Positions 55,948 to 64,000 of a stretch of 64,000 nucleotides of DNA are shown here, in pieces. The DNA lies in contig NZ_JAGKJI010000015.1 of assembly GCF_020329485.1 (NCBI RefSeq), positions 62,001-126,000 of the forward strand, in the 5' to 3' direction. Below the pieces are notes generated by a model. That model had not been told where the DNA came from. It was given only the letters and a program-made list of their open reading frames with translations, and ran no database searches. The position numbers and the translations under genes are program-made. The stretch comes from Bradyrhizobium cenepequi. Lineage in GTDB: Bacteria; Pseudomonadota; Alphaproteobacteria; Rhizobiales; Xanthobacteraceae. Position 1 is the first letter of the stretch. Every line of letters begins with the position of its first letter.

Positions 55948-57378
55948 ATGTTTCCGAAATGTGCGACAGCCGAAGATCTTGTGAGGGCGATCACGGATGA
56001 GAAGGTGCAGATGATCGACCTGCGCTTCACCGACCTGCCGGGGGTGTGGCAACATTTTTCCGTCCCCCCGAGCGCGGCGAGTACCGATGCCCTGAGCGAC
56101 GGCATCGGATTCGACGGCTCATCGATCCGCGGCTTTCAGGAGATCCAGGAAAGCGACATGCTGGTTGTCCCGGACCCGACCACGGCCTTCCTCGATCCCT
56201 ATTCGCCGGCATCGACCCTGGTTCTGATCTGCAACATCCGCGATCCCGTGACCGGCCAATCCTATAGCCGCGATGCCCGCCACATCGCGCAGAAAGCTGA
56301 GACCCATCTCAAAGGCAGCGGACGCGCCGATACGAGCTATTTCGGCCCGGAGGCGGAGTTCTTTGTGTTCGACGACGTCCGCTATGGACAGGGCATCAAC
56401 TACGCCTTCCACGAAATCGATTCCGGCGAAGGCAGTTGGAACACCGGCAAGGAGGAAATGCCAAATCTGGGCCACAAGCCGCGCCCGAAAGAAGGGTACT
56501 TTCCCGTTCCCCCAACCGACAGCATGCAGGATCTCCGCACCGAAATGGTGCTGACGATGGAAGAACTCGGGATCCAGATCGAAGCCCATCACCATGAGGT
56601 CGCGACTGGCGGCCAGAATGAGATCGATATGCGCTTCACGACGCTCACGCGCATGGCGGACAATCTGATGATCTACAAATACGTGGTGAAGAACACCGCG
56701 AAGCAACATGGCATGACCGCAACGTTCATGCCCAAGCCGCTGTTCGAGGACAACGCTTCAGGGATGCACGTTCACCAGTCGCTGTGGAAGGGCGAGACCA
56801 ATCTGTTCTACGACAGGGGCGACTATGCCGAGCTGAGCCAGCTTGCCCGCTACTATATCGGCGGTCTCCTGACTCATGCCTGGGCGCTATGCGGACTTTG
56901 CGCGCCCACCACGAACTCCTATCGGCGCCTGGTGCCGGGCTATGAGGCTCCGATCAACCTCGTCTACTCCCAGCGCAACCGCTCGGCCTGTTGCCGCATC
57001 CCGATGTATTCGCCGGACCCGAAGGCCAAGCGCGTCGAGTTTCGCTCGCCGGATCCTTCGTGCAATCCCTATTTGGCCTTCTCCGCGATGCTGATGGCCG
57101 GCCTTGACGGCATCAACAACCGCATCGACCCGGGCAGCCCGATCGACAAGAATCTCTATGACCTGCCGCCCGCCGAGGCCAAGGATGTGAAGTCCACGCC
57201 CGGGTCGCTGGATCAGGCCCTCGACGCGCTCCAGCGAGATCAAGCCTTCCTGCTGTGTGGCGACGTCTTCACCGCCGACGTGATCGAAACCTGGCTCGAC
57301 TACAAGCGGAAGAAAGAGGTCGATCCAATCCGGCTACGCCCGCATCCTTACGAGTTCCATCTCTATTACGACATCTAG
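55948..57378 (+). CDS. glnA: type I glutamine synthetase
   Basis: 476 aa from the ATG at 55948 (AGGAG upstream), about the normal GSI length. Motifs: GIGFDGSSIRGFQEIQESDM near the N-terminus, FGPEAEFFVFDDV and the ATP site FMPKPLFEDNASGMHVHQSL, and the metal-loop region RNRSACCRIP. The regulatory adenylylation tyrosine lies in KNLYDLPP, so it should be controlled by adenylyltransferase. It makes glutamine from glutamate and ammonia. It is not beside glnB, as the main GSI gene of rhizobia is, so it may be an extra copy. Start and codon usage look like its neighbours'. Confidence 0.95.
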   Translation: MFPKCATAEDLVRAITDEKVQMIDLRFTDLPGVWQHFSVPPSAASTDALSDGIGFDGSSIRGFQEIQESDMLVVPDPTTAFLDPYSPASTLVLICNIRDPVTGQSYSRDARHIAQKAETHLKGSGRADTSYFGPEAEFFVFDDVRYGQGINYAFHEIDSGEGSWNTGKEEMPNLGHKPRPKEGYFPVPPTDSMQDLRTEMVLTMEELGIQIEAHHHEVATGGQNEIDMRFTTLTRMADNLMIYKYVVKNTAKQHGMTATFMPKPLFEDNASGMHVHQSLWKGETNLFYDRGDYAELSQLARYYIGGLLTHAWALCGLCAPTTNSYRRLVPGYEAPINLVYSQRNRSACCRIPMYSPDPKAKRVEFRSPDPSCNPYLAFSAMLMAGLDGINNRIDPGSPIDKNLYDLPPAEAKDVKSTPGSLDQALDALQRDQAFLLCGDVFTADVIETWLDYKRKKEVDPIRLRPHPYEFHLYYDI

Positions 57379-57407
57379 CGACGACCGCTGCGTGGCGGGC
57401 GACCGGC

Positions 57408-57800
57408 CTATCGGTCAATCAGCGGCGTCTTCGATGAAACGTGATGGCTGGCGATTCTCCAGTCGCCGTCCTCGCGGATGATGACCCAGGTGATCTTGAC
57501 TGAGAGCGTGGGATCATCCTCACCTAGGAAGAATGTCGCGGTGCCGGCCATGTTGACTACGTCAAGGCCGACCTGTGCCGCGTTCACGTCGGAAAATTGA
57601 ACGGTCGGAGAGCGCCACCGCGGCAAGCCATTGAAGTAGGCCGAAACCCCTTCCCTGCCGCGATAGAGCGTCGGGTTGGAGCCGAAGAAGAATGCGCTCT
57701 CCGAATAGAGCGAGGCGAGTGCTGTGGCATCCAGCCTGCTGAAGCCGGCGGACCATTTTGCCATGATAGCGGAGACGATCTCGTCGGCTTCGCCCTGCAT
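57408..57800 (-). CDS. SnoaL-like DUF4440/SgcJ-type protein
   Basis: 130 aa from the ATG at 57800 with GAGG eight bases upstream; the open frame starts earlier but would run into glnS. Core pattern: MAKWSAGFSRLDATALASLY, FFFGSNPTLYRGREGVSAYF and a final ITWVIIREDGDWRIASHHVS. The SnoaL/NTF2 cone-fold family includes isomerases and binding proteins. It begins 10 bp after the glnS stop on the same strand and is likely co-transcribed with it. Convergent with glnA. Confidence 0.83.
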   Translation of the reverse strand: MQGEADEIVSAIMAKWSAGFSRLDATALASLYSESAFFFGSNPTLYRGREGVSAYFNGLPRWRSPTVQFSDVNAAQVGLDVVNMAGTATFFLGEDDPTLSVKITWVIIREDGDWRIASHHVSSKTPLIDR

Positions 57801-57810
57801 CTCGCTCACC

Positions 57811-59505
57811 TCAACTCTTGCCGCCGACTTCCTTGGCAAAGGTGTCGCGCAGGCCGATGGTACGGTTGAACACCGGCTTGTCCGCCGTCGAGTCCGGATC
57901 GCGAACGAAATAGCCCTGGCGTTCGAACTGCATCACCTCGTTCGAATTGCTTTCCGCGATCGCCGGCTCGATGCGCGCGTCCTTGAGCACTTCCAGCGAC
58001 TGCGGATTGAGATCGGCGGCGAAGTTGCCGGCGTCCGGACTGGGCGTCGCGAACAGCTGGTTGTAGATGCGGATCTCGGCCGGTTTCGACTGTGCCGCCG
58101 GCAGCCAGTGCATGGTCGCCTTCACCTTGCGACCGTCGGGCGCATTGCCACCCTTGGTCGCGGGATCATAGGTGCAGCGGAGTTCGACGATCTCGCCGGC
58201 GTCGTCCTTGACGACGCCGGTGCACTTGATGAAATAGGCGTAGCGCAGCCGCACTTCAGTGCCCGGCGAGAGGCGGAAGAATTTCTTCGGCGGATTCTCC
58301 ATGAAGTCGTCGCGCTCGATATAGAGCTCGCGGCCGAAGGCGACCTTGCGGGTGCCGGCTGCGGGATCGTCGGGATGGTTGATCGCCTCGATCTCCTCGA
58401 TCTGCCCTTCCGGATAATTCTCGATCACCACCTTGAGCGGCCGCAGCACCGCCATGCGCCGGAGCGCGGTGCGGTTCAGCTCCTCGCGGATGCAGAACTC
58501 CAGCATGCCGACGTCGACCACGCTGTTGGACTTGGCAACCCCGATGCGCTTGACGAATTCGCGGATCGCCGCCGGCGGCACGCCGCGCCGCTTCAATCCC
58601 GCGATGGTGGGCATGCGCGGATCATCCCAGCCGGCGACATGCCCCTCGCGCACGAGCTGGGTCAGCACGCGCTTGGAGAGCAGCGTGTAGGTGAGGTTCA
58701 GGCGCGCAAATTCGTACTGCCTGGGCTTGGACGGCACCGGCAGCTTCTCGAGCAGCCAATCATAGAGCGGCCGATGGTCCTCGAACTCGAGCGTGCAGAG
58801 CGAGTGCGTGATGCCCTCGATCGCATCCGACTGGCCGTGGGCATAGTCGTAGCTTGGATAGATCGACCATTTGTCGCCGGTGCGCGGATGGTGCGCGTGC
58901 AGGATCCGATACAGCACCGGGTCGCGCATGTTGATGTTGCCTGAGGCCATGTCGATCTTCGCCCGCAGCACGCGTGTGCCGTTCGGGAACTCGCCGGCTT
59001 TCATGCGGCGGAACAGGTCGAGGTTCTCTTCCACCGAGCGGTCGCGATAGGGAGAGTTCTTGCCGGGCTCGGTCAGCGTGCCGCGCGAGAGGCGAATCTC
59101 CTCCTGGCTCTGGTCGTCGACATAGGCGTCGCCCTGCCTGATCAGGCTCTCGGCCCATTCGTAGAGGCGCTCGAAATAGTCCGAGGCATAGTAGAGATGA
59201 TCGCCCCAGTCGTAGCCGAGCCAGCGCACGTCGGCCTGGATTGAATCGATATATTCCTGCTCTTCCTTGGTCGGATTGGTGTCATCGAAGCGCAGGTTGC
59301 AGTGGCCGGGAAACTCCTGCGCGATGCCGAAGTTAAGTGCGATCGACTTGGCGTGACCGATATGCAGGTAGCCGTTCGGCTCCGGCGGGAAGCGCGTCAC
59401 GACGTGGCCGTGCTTCTTTGCAGCGAGGTCGGCCTGGACGATGTCGCGAATGAAATCGCGCCCGGTCTCCGCCGCCGTTTCTGCCGCCACTGGTTCTGTC
59501 GTCAT
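57811..59505 (-). CDS. glnS: glutaminyl-tRNA synthetase
   Basis: 564 aa class Ib synthetase. HIGH signature in PPEPNGYLHIGHAKS and KMSKS counterpart LLSKRVLTQL; FDDTNPTKEEQEYIDSI and SYDYAHGQSDAIEGITHSLC are typical GlnRS blocks. The C-terminal beta-barrel anticodon domains follow (FFRLSPGTEVRLRYAYFIKC). It charges tRNA-Gln directly. Many alphaproteobacteria lack GlnRS and use GatCAB, so its presence beside gltX is notable. Its 5' end abuts the palindrome at 59519-59564. Confidence 0.96.
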   Translation of the reverse strand: MTTEPVAAETAAETGRDFIRDIVQADLAAKKHGHVVTRFPPEPNGYLHIGHAKSIALNFGIAQEFPGHCNLRFDDTNPTKEEQEYIDSIQADVRWLGYDWGDHLYYASDYFERLYEWAESLIRQGDAYVDDQSQEEIRLSRGTLTEPGKNSPYRDRSVEENLDLFRRMKAGEFPNGTRVLRAKIDMASGNINMRDPVLYRILHAHHPRTGDKWSIYPSYDYAHGQSDAIEGITHSLCTLEFEDHRPLYDWLLEKLPVPSKPRQYEFARLNLTYTLLSKRVLTQLVREGHVAGWDDPRMPTIAGLKRRGVPPAAIREFVKRIGVAKSNSVVDVGMLEFCIREELNRTALRRMAVLRPLKVVIENYPEGQIEEIEAINHPDDPAAGTRKVAFGRELYIERDDFMENPPKKFFRLSPGTEVRLRYAYFIKCTGVVKDDAGEIVELRCTYDPATKGGNAPDGRKVKATMHWLPAAQSKPAEIRIYNQLFATPSPDAGNFAADLNPQSLEVLKDARIEPAIAESNSNEVMQFERQGYFVRDPDSTADKPVFNRTIGLRDTFAKEVGGKS

Positions 59506-59518
59506 CGAGGGTTCCTAT

Positions 59519-59564
59519 GCATGATCCGAAAAGCTGGAAGCCGTATTTCCGAAAGATCATGCTC
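59519..59564. repeat. GAGCATGATC-type palindrome, copy 4
   Basis: GCATGATCCGAAAAGCTGGA followed by TTTCCGAAAGATCATGCTC. More diverged copy, 13 bp upstream of the glnS ATG, in the divergent promoter region shared with gltX. Confidence 0.8.
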
Positions 59565-59730
59565 AAATATGGGATCAGCCGCCCTTCTGCCAAATTCGTC
59601 CCGGCCCGCCAAGTCCGCTTTCGAGGCTGCTTTTGGAGAGCCCAAGGCTTTTTGGTAAGGCCAAGGCTTTAGTTATGCGTTGTTCCTGCTATACACCAGC
59701 GCCGTTCGAAGCCTGAGCCCGCATCCGGTC

Positions 59731-61155
59731 ATGTCTGATTCCGTCGTCACACGCTTTGCCCCCTCGCCGACCGGCTTCCTCCATATCGGGGGTGCCCGCA
59801 CCGCGCTCTTCAACTGGCTCTATGCCAGGAAGCACGGCGGCAAGATGCTGCTCCGGATCGAGGACACCGACCGCGAGCGCTCCACCAAGGAGGCGATCGA
59901 TGCCATCCTGGATGGCCTGACCTGGCTTGAGCTCAATTGGGACGGCGAAGTCGTCTACCAGTTCAGCCGCGCCGCCCGCCACCGCGAGGTCGCCGAGCAA
60001 CTGCTCGCGGCCGGGCGAGCCTACCGATGCTATGCCACTGCGGAGGAACTGGCCGCTATGCGCGAGAAGGCCCGCGCCGAGGGCCGCACCCGCCTCTACG
60101 ATGGAATGTGGCGCGACCGTGATCCGGCCGACGCGCTGCCCGGCATCAAACCAACGATCCGGCTGAAGGCGCCCCAGACCGGCGAGACCGTGATCGAGGA
60201 TCAGGTCCAGGGCCGCGTGGTCTGGCAAAACGAGAACCTCGACGACCTTGTCCTGCTCCGCGGCGACGGCACGCCGACCTATATGCTGGCGGTGGTGGTC
60301 GACGATCATGACATGGGCGTTACCCATGTGATCCGCGGCGATGATCACCTCATCAACGCCGCGCGTCAGAAGCAGATCTACGACGCGCTGGAATGGAACA
60401 TCCCGAGCATGTCCCATATCCCGTTGATCCATGGCCCCGACGGCTCGAAGCTCTCCAAGCGCCACGGCGCGCTTGGCGTCGATGCCTATCGCGCGATGGG
60501 CTACCTGCCGGCGGCGCTGCGCAACTACCTGGTCCGGCTCGGCTGGAGCCACGGCGACCAGGAGATCTTCTCCACGCAGGAAATGATCGAGGCGTTCGAC
60601 CTGCCGGCGATCGGCCGTTCGGCGGCGCGGTTTGATTTCGCCAAGCTGGAGAACCTCAACGGCCACTACATCCGGCACAGCGACGATCAAGCCCTCGTGA
60701 CTCAGTTCGAGAACATCCTGGACTACGTTCCGAGCGGCGCTGCCATCAAGGCCAAGCTCAACGACGAGACGCGCGCGCAATTGCTGCGGGCGATGCCGAG
60801 CCTGAAGGAGCGCGCCAAGACGCTGATCGAATTGATCGCGGGCGCCTCCTTCATCTTCGCCGACCGGCCGATCGAGATCGAGCCCAAGGCCGCCGCGCTG
60901 CTGACGCCGGAGACACGCGCGCTGATCGGAAAGCTACGCGCAGCGCTCGACACCGTCACCGACTGGCGGCTGGAGACCACGGAAGCCGCCATGCGGAATT
61001 TCGCGGAGCAGAACACTCTCAAGCTTGGCGCTGTCGCCCAACCGCTTCGGGTAGCGCTGACCGGGCGCACCACCTCGCCGGGTATTTTCGATGTCCTGGC
61101 GGTATTGGGGCGGGAGGAAAGTCTTGCCCGGTTGGGTGATCAGGCGGCTGCGTAA
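59731..61155 (+). CDS. gltX: glutamyl-tRNA synthetase
   Basis: 474 aa from the ATG at 59731. HIGH motif in FAPSPTGFLHIGGARTALFN and KMSKS counterpart in GSKLSKRHGAL; RIEDTDRERS and VVDDHDMGVTHVIRGDDH are family blocks. The C-terminal anticodon-binding cage is present. It charges tRNA-Glu. With glnS present it need not be non-discriminating. 160 bp of non-coding sequence, probably the gltA promoter, separate it from gltA. Confidence 0.97.
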   Translation: MSDSVVTRFAPSPTGFLHIGGARTALFNWLYARKHGGKMLLRIEDTDRERSTKEAIDAILDGLTWLELNWDGEVVYQFSRAARHREVAEQLLAAGRAYRCYATAEELAAMREKARAEGRTRLYDGMWRDRDPADALPGIKPTIRLKAPQTGETVIEDQVQGRVVWQNENLDDLVLLRGDGTPTYMLAVVVDDHDMGVTHVIRGDDHLINAARQKQIYDALEWNIPSMSHIPLIHGPDGSKLSKRHGALGVDAYRAMGYLPAALRNYLVRLGWSHGDQEIFSTQEMIEAFDLPAIGRSAARFDFAKLENLNGHYIRHSDDQALVTQFENILDYVPSGAAIKAKLNDETRAQLLRAMPSLKERAKTLIELIAGASFIFADRPIEIEPKAAALLTPETRALIGKLRAALDTVTDWRLETTEAAMRNFAEQNTLKLGAVAQPLRVALTGRTTSPGIFDVLAVLGREESLARLGDQAAA

Positions 61156-61315
61156 GCCCGCCATGCCCCTCCGAGGGTCCATCTTGCAGCGCAGTGGGCA
61201 ATAAGCTACCCATCTGGCGACGTCTTCTAGACAATCCGGCCTGTCCCGACATCCGCCGTAGAATGGCACCTCGGGCAGGTTCGATTTTCGCAACAAATTC
61301 ATCGGGGACAACACG

Positions 61316-62620
61316 ATGGACGCAAAATCCAGCAGCAAAGCAGCCACCCTCACGATCGGCAACAAGAACTACGATTTCCCGATCCTGAGTGGCACCGTCG
61401 GCCCTGATGTCATCGACATCGGCAAGCTGTACAGCCAGGCCGGCGTGTTCACCTACGACCCGGGCTTCACCTCGACGGGGAGCTGCGAGTCCAAGATCAC
61501 CTATATCGACGGCGACGCCGGTATCCTCGAATACCGCGGCTATCCGATCGAGCAGCTCGCCGAGCACGGCGACTTCCTCGAGACCTGCTATCTTCTGCTC
61601 TACGGGGAGCTTCCGACTCCGGCGCAGAAGAAGGATTTCGACTTCCGCGTCACGCATCATACGATGGTGCACGAGCAGATGGCGCGCTTCTTCCAGGGCT
61701 TCCGCCGCGACGCTCATCCGATGGCGATAATGGTCGCAGCCGTCGGCGCACTTGCCGCGTTCTACCACGACTCCACCGACATCAATGATCCGCAGCAGCG
61801 CATGATCGCTTCCATGCGCATGATCGCGAAGATCCCGACGCTGGCGGCGATGGCCTACAAATACACCATCGGTCAGCCCTTCATGTATCCGAAGAACTCG
61901 CTGAAGTTCGCCGAGAACTTCCTCAATATGTGCTTCGGCGTGCCCTGCGAGGAATACAAGATCAACCCGGTGCTGGCGGACGCACTGGAGAAGATCTTCA
62001 TCCTGCATGCCGACCACGAGCAGAATGCGTCGACCTCCACAGTGCGCATCGCCGGCTCCTCGGGCGCCAACCCGTTCGCCTGCATCGCGGCCGGCATCGC
62101 CTGCCTTTGGGGCCCGGCACATGGCGGCGCCAACGAGGCCGCGCTGAACATGCTCTACGGCATCGGCAAGGTCGAAAACATCCCGGACTTCATCGCGAAG
62201 GTGAAGGACAAGAACAGCGAAGTCCGCCTGATGGGCTTCGGCCATCGCGTCTACAAGAACTATGATCCGCGCGCCAAGATCATGCAGAAGATGTGTCATG
62301 CGGTGCTGAAGGAGACCGGGCACGGCGACGATCCGATGCTGAAGGTCGCGATGGAGTTGGAGAAGATCGCGCTCAACGACGAGTACTTCATCGAGCGCAA
62401 GCTCTATCCGAACGTCGACTTCTATTCGGGCATCACGCTGAAGGCGATGGGCTTCCCGGTCTCGATGTTCACCGTGCTGTTCGCGGTCGCCCGCACCGTC
62501 GGCTGGATCAGCCAGTGGAGTGAGATGATCGAAGATCCGCAGCAGAAGATCGGCCGCCCGCGCCAGCTCTACACGGGCGTCGCCAGCCGCGAATACGTCC
62601 CGATCGATCAGCGGAAGTAA
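61316..62620 (+). CDS. gltA: citrate synthase
   Basis: 434 aa type II citrate synthase. Signatures: YDPGFTSTGSCESKITYIDG, EYRGYPIEQLAEHG, ADHEQNASTSTVRIAGSSGA, the catalytic GFGHRVYKNYDPR and FYSGITLKAMGFP. It condenses acetyl-CoA with oxaloacetate and is allosterically regulated in Gram-negative bacteria. A strong hairpin terminator follows 22 bp after the stop. Confidence 0.98.
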   Translation: MDAKSSSKAATLTIGNKNYDFPILSGTVGPDVIDIGKLYSQAGVFTYDPGFTSTGSCESKITYIDGDAGILEYRGYPIEQLAEHGDFLETCYLLLYGELPTPAQKKDFDFRVTHHTMVHEQMARFFQGFRRDAHPMAIMVAAVGALAAFYHDSTDINDPQQRMIASMRMIAKIPTLAAMAYKYTIGQPFMYPKNSLKFAENFLNMCFGVPCEEYKINPVLADALEKIFILHADHEQNASTSTVRIAGSSGANPFACIAAGIACLWGPAHGGANEAALNMLYGIGKVENIPDFIAKVKDKNSEVRLMGFGHRVYKNYDPRAKIMQKMCHAVLKETGHGDDPMLKVAMELEKIALNDEYFIERKLYPNVDFYSGITLKAMGFPVSMFTVLFAVARTVGWISQWSEMIEDPQQKIGRPRQLYTGVASREYVPIDQRK

Positions 62621-62642
62621 GCATCAAGCTTTCCGAACTTCG

Positions 62643-62680
62643 AAACGGCACCATCATTTCTGGTGGCGCCGTTTTCATTT
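62643..62680 (+). terminator. intrinsic terminator after gltA
   Basis: AACGGCACCA pairs with TGGT...GCCGTT across a short loop, with a 3-base bulge, and TTTTCATTT follows. Both stem and T-rich tail fit an intrinsic terminator. Confidence 0.7.
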
Positions 62681-62708
62681 GCCGCCACCGCCGCGCTAAA
62701 GCCGGAGC

Positions 62709-62730
62709 CCACTTTTCCGGATCATGCTCT
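62709..62730. repeat. GAGCATGATC-type palindrome, half copy
   Basis: Only the right half (CCACTTTTCCGGATCATGCTCT) is clear. Read on the minus strand, the porin TAG stop runs straight into AGCATGATCCGG, the same join seen at the trpD stop. Confidence 0.75.
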
Positions 62731-64000
62731 AGTACGCGATCGTGCTGCGCACGCCGATCAGCGCCCCGCTTCTCACCGGCAACCCCGGCGCAATCGGGTC
62801 CGGAACGTGTCCACCGGGATGGACGATATATTCAAAGACCGGCTGAACCGTCCAGCCTGGCTTGATCTGAGCCTGATAGGTCAGCTCGATCGTGAGCTCG
62901 AAATCTCTGAGCGGCTGATTGTGTCCAGTTAGGTCGATCATGTCGCGATCGAGCGCGCGCGCCCGATCGGAGAGATGCGCGCAGATGAATGAAGCCCCGA
63001 ACTTGTCCTCGGGTCTGCCGGGCGGCAGGCCTGAGAACACTATTCCTGCGTCGAGGAAGAAGTCGACCAGGTTGCGATCCGATGGCGTACCCGAGATCCG
63101 ACTGAATACGGCGATGCCGCTTGCTGCGTCGCCACCTTCGGGGCGATAGATCTGCTGATCGATGATGCCGTAGATGCCGCTCGACCCCCGAAACAAGCGG
63201 GCGTTGCCGCTGCTGAACGGGCTTGCCTGCGAAAGGCCGGCGTCGTCGAACCTCATGTCGGCGAACGTCCCGAAATGGTGCCATCCGCCGAGCCGCAACG
63301 TGCCGGCCAGCCCCCGCGAATGCCTGTCCTGATTGTAGCGATACTGCAGTTCTCCCATCAGCAAGGGCGCATCGTTGACGCGGAAATTGGTGCCGGTGCG
63401 ATTGACGGTCGCTTGCCCGCCTGGGTCGCCGTTGAATAGTGCGACCAAGGCTGTCCAATTTGGGCTGGGATCGAATTTCAGCCGGATGCCGGGCGTGGCA
63501 AGAGGATAAGCGGGACCGCCACTCGGCAGGTTGGCACCAGCGATTGTCGGCCAATCGCTGCTGATGAGCGTCCTGCTGTAGTCGCTGGCGAAAAATTCGG
63601 TGTCGGCCGCAAGCTGGCCGGCGCGAATGCTCAAGCGGCCGTCGAACAGCGTCTGCTCCAGCCACAACTCGGATAGTCGCGTCGACGGCACGGCCTCGAT
63701 GTTGCTGATCGTGATCAAGCTCTCGAAATGCCGATCGCGCAGCCCACCCGTATGATGAATCTGGAAGGCGTTGGCGAAGAAACTCAGCCCCGGCCAACCC
63801 GAGAGCTTCTCCAGGTCCGCTGCGATGAAGCCTTCGAGCTTGCCCTCATAGAGTCCCCCTCGCCGAATGCCTCCGGACAGGTTGCGCAGCGCTTCGCCGG
63901 TGTAGATCAGCCCATAAGTGATCCCGCGTTCCGCGAGCCATCTTCGCATGCCCATGGGATCGCCCTCGGCCGGCAGGCTGATCGCGATCGATGACGGCGG
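62729..64000 (-). CDS. OprB-type carbohydrate-selective porin (5' part outside window)
   Basis: The frame is open from the stop at 62729 to the window edge; at least 423 codons are present but no start or signal peptide. It begins SLPAEGDPMGMRRWLAERGI, followed by TYGLIYTGEALRNLSGGIRRG, typical of the beginning of the mature OprB barrel. Further beta-strand pairs (RLSIRAGQLAADTEFF, LFNGDPGGQAT, GGWHHFGTF, AGIVFSGLPPGRPEDKFG) and a final aromatic residue (STIAY) fit an outer-membrane porin. It would let sugars or other small solutes cross the outer membrane. Confidence 0.9.
   Translation of the reverse strand, partial: PPSSIAISLPAEGDPMGMRRWLAERGITYGLIYTGEALRNLSGGIRRGGLYEGKLEGFIAADLEKLSGWPGLSFFANAFQIHHTGGLRDRHFESLITISNIEAVPSTRLSELWLEQTLFDGRLSIRAGQLAADTEFFASDYSRTLISSDWPTIAGANLPSGGPAYPLATPGIRLKFDPSPNWTALVALFNGDPGGQATVNRTGTNFRVNDAPLLMGELQYRYNQDRHSRGLAGTLRLGGWHHFGTFADMRFDDAGLSQASPFSSGNARLFRGSSGIYGIIDQQIYRPEGGDAASGIAVFSRISGTPSDRNLVDFFLDAGIVFSGLPPGRPEDKFGASFICAHLSDRARALDRDMIDLTGHNQPLRDFELTIELTYQAQIKPGWTVQPVFEYIVHPGGHVPDPIAPGLPVRSGALIGVRSTIAY

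Overview
The window is a GC-rich chromosomal segment of an alphaproteobacterium, almost certainly Bradyrhizobium or a close relative in the Nitrobacteraceae. The reasons are a pyruvate dehydrogenase operon with a lipoyl domain on E1-beta, the block order tpiA / SurA-PpiD-like isomerase / trpD / trpC / moaC ... moeA / lexA / comEC ... gltX / gltA, a GAAC-N7-GAAC LexA site, and several palindromic intergenic repeat families of the Bradyrhizobium type. I saw no tRNA, rRNA, CRISPR array, prophage or intact insertion sequence.

Layout. 1-8280 (all minus) holds the operon pdhA-pdhB-DUF5076-cytosine deaminase-like-pdhC-61 aa membrane protein-lpdA, followed 18 bp later by a threonine-synthase-like PLP enzyme and then a truncated TctC-type binding protein. 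8281-23700 is an accessory region. It has a stretch of gene debris (8440-9075), a cupin, a three-gene overlapping signalling operon (four-GAF histidine kinase, receiver, receiver plus adenylate/guanylate cyclase), a LysR regulator, a DUF1348 protein and a 960 aa winged-helix/NTPase regulator, then an aldehyde dehydrogenase, a HerA-like ATPase and an AcoR-like regulator that lacks its AAA+ domain. Its left part is bracketed by a direct duplication: the leader upstream of pdhA (8291-8439) recurs upstream of the 960 aa regulator (19159-19302), and the aldehyde dehydrogenase 3' end recurs as a fragment at 8834-8928.

23840-35047 returns to housekeeping genes: FtsB-like protein, FMN reductase, quinone oxidoreductase, enolase, a streptogramin-lyase-like propeller protein, queF, an MFS exporter, kdsA, NIPSNAP, pyrG, secG and tpiA. 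35351-39733 carries the periplasmic folding factor, trpD, trpC and moaC. 39850-47001 separates moaC from moeA with a small secreted protein, a GGDEF-EAL protein, ctpA, an old-yellow-enzyme homologue and an island of four inverted repeats. 47002-53157 holds a HAD phosphatase, moeA, lexA with its own SOS box, two small hypotheticals and comEC. 53575-59505 is a second accessory block (MHS transporter, SPW membrane protein, 60 aa protein, glutamine synthetase, SnoaL-like protein, glnS). It is followed by gltX, gltA and a truncated OprB-type porin.

Functionally, much of the window concerns C2/C3 entry into the TCA cycle (pyruvate dehydrogenase, aldehyde dehydrogenase, enolase, citrate synthase) and glutamate/glutamine use (glnA, glnS, gltX). 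The strongest unusual signals are the duplicated pdhA leader placed in front of a large regulator, the kinase-to-cyclase operon, the AAA-less AcoR-like regulator with two palindromes upstream of the aldehyde dehydrogenase, and a palindromic repeat family whose copies coincide with stop codons. All identifications come from reading the sequence; no database search was run.
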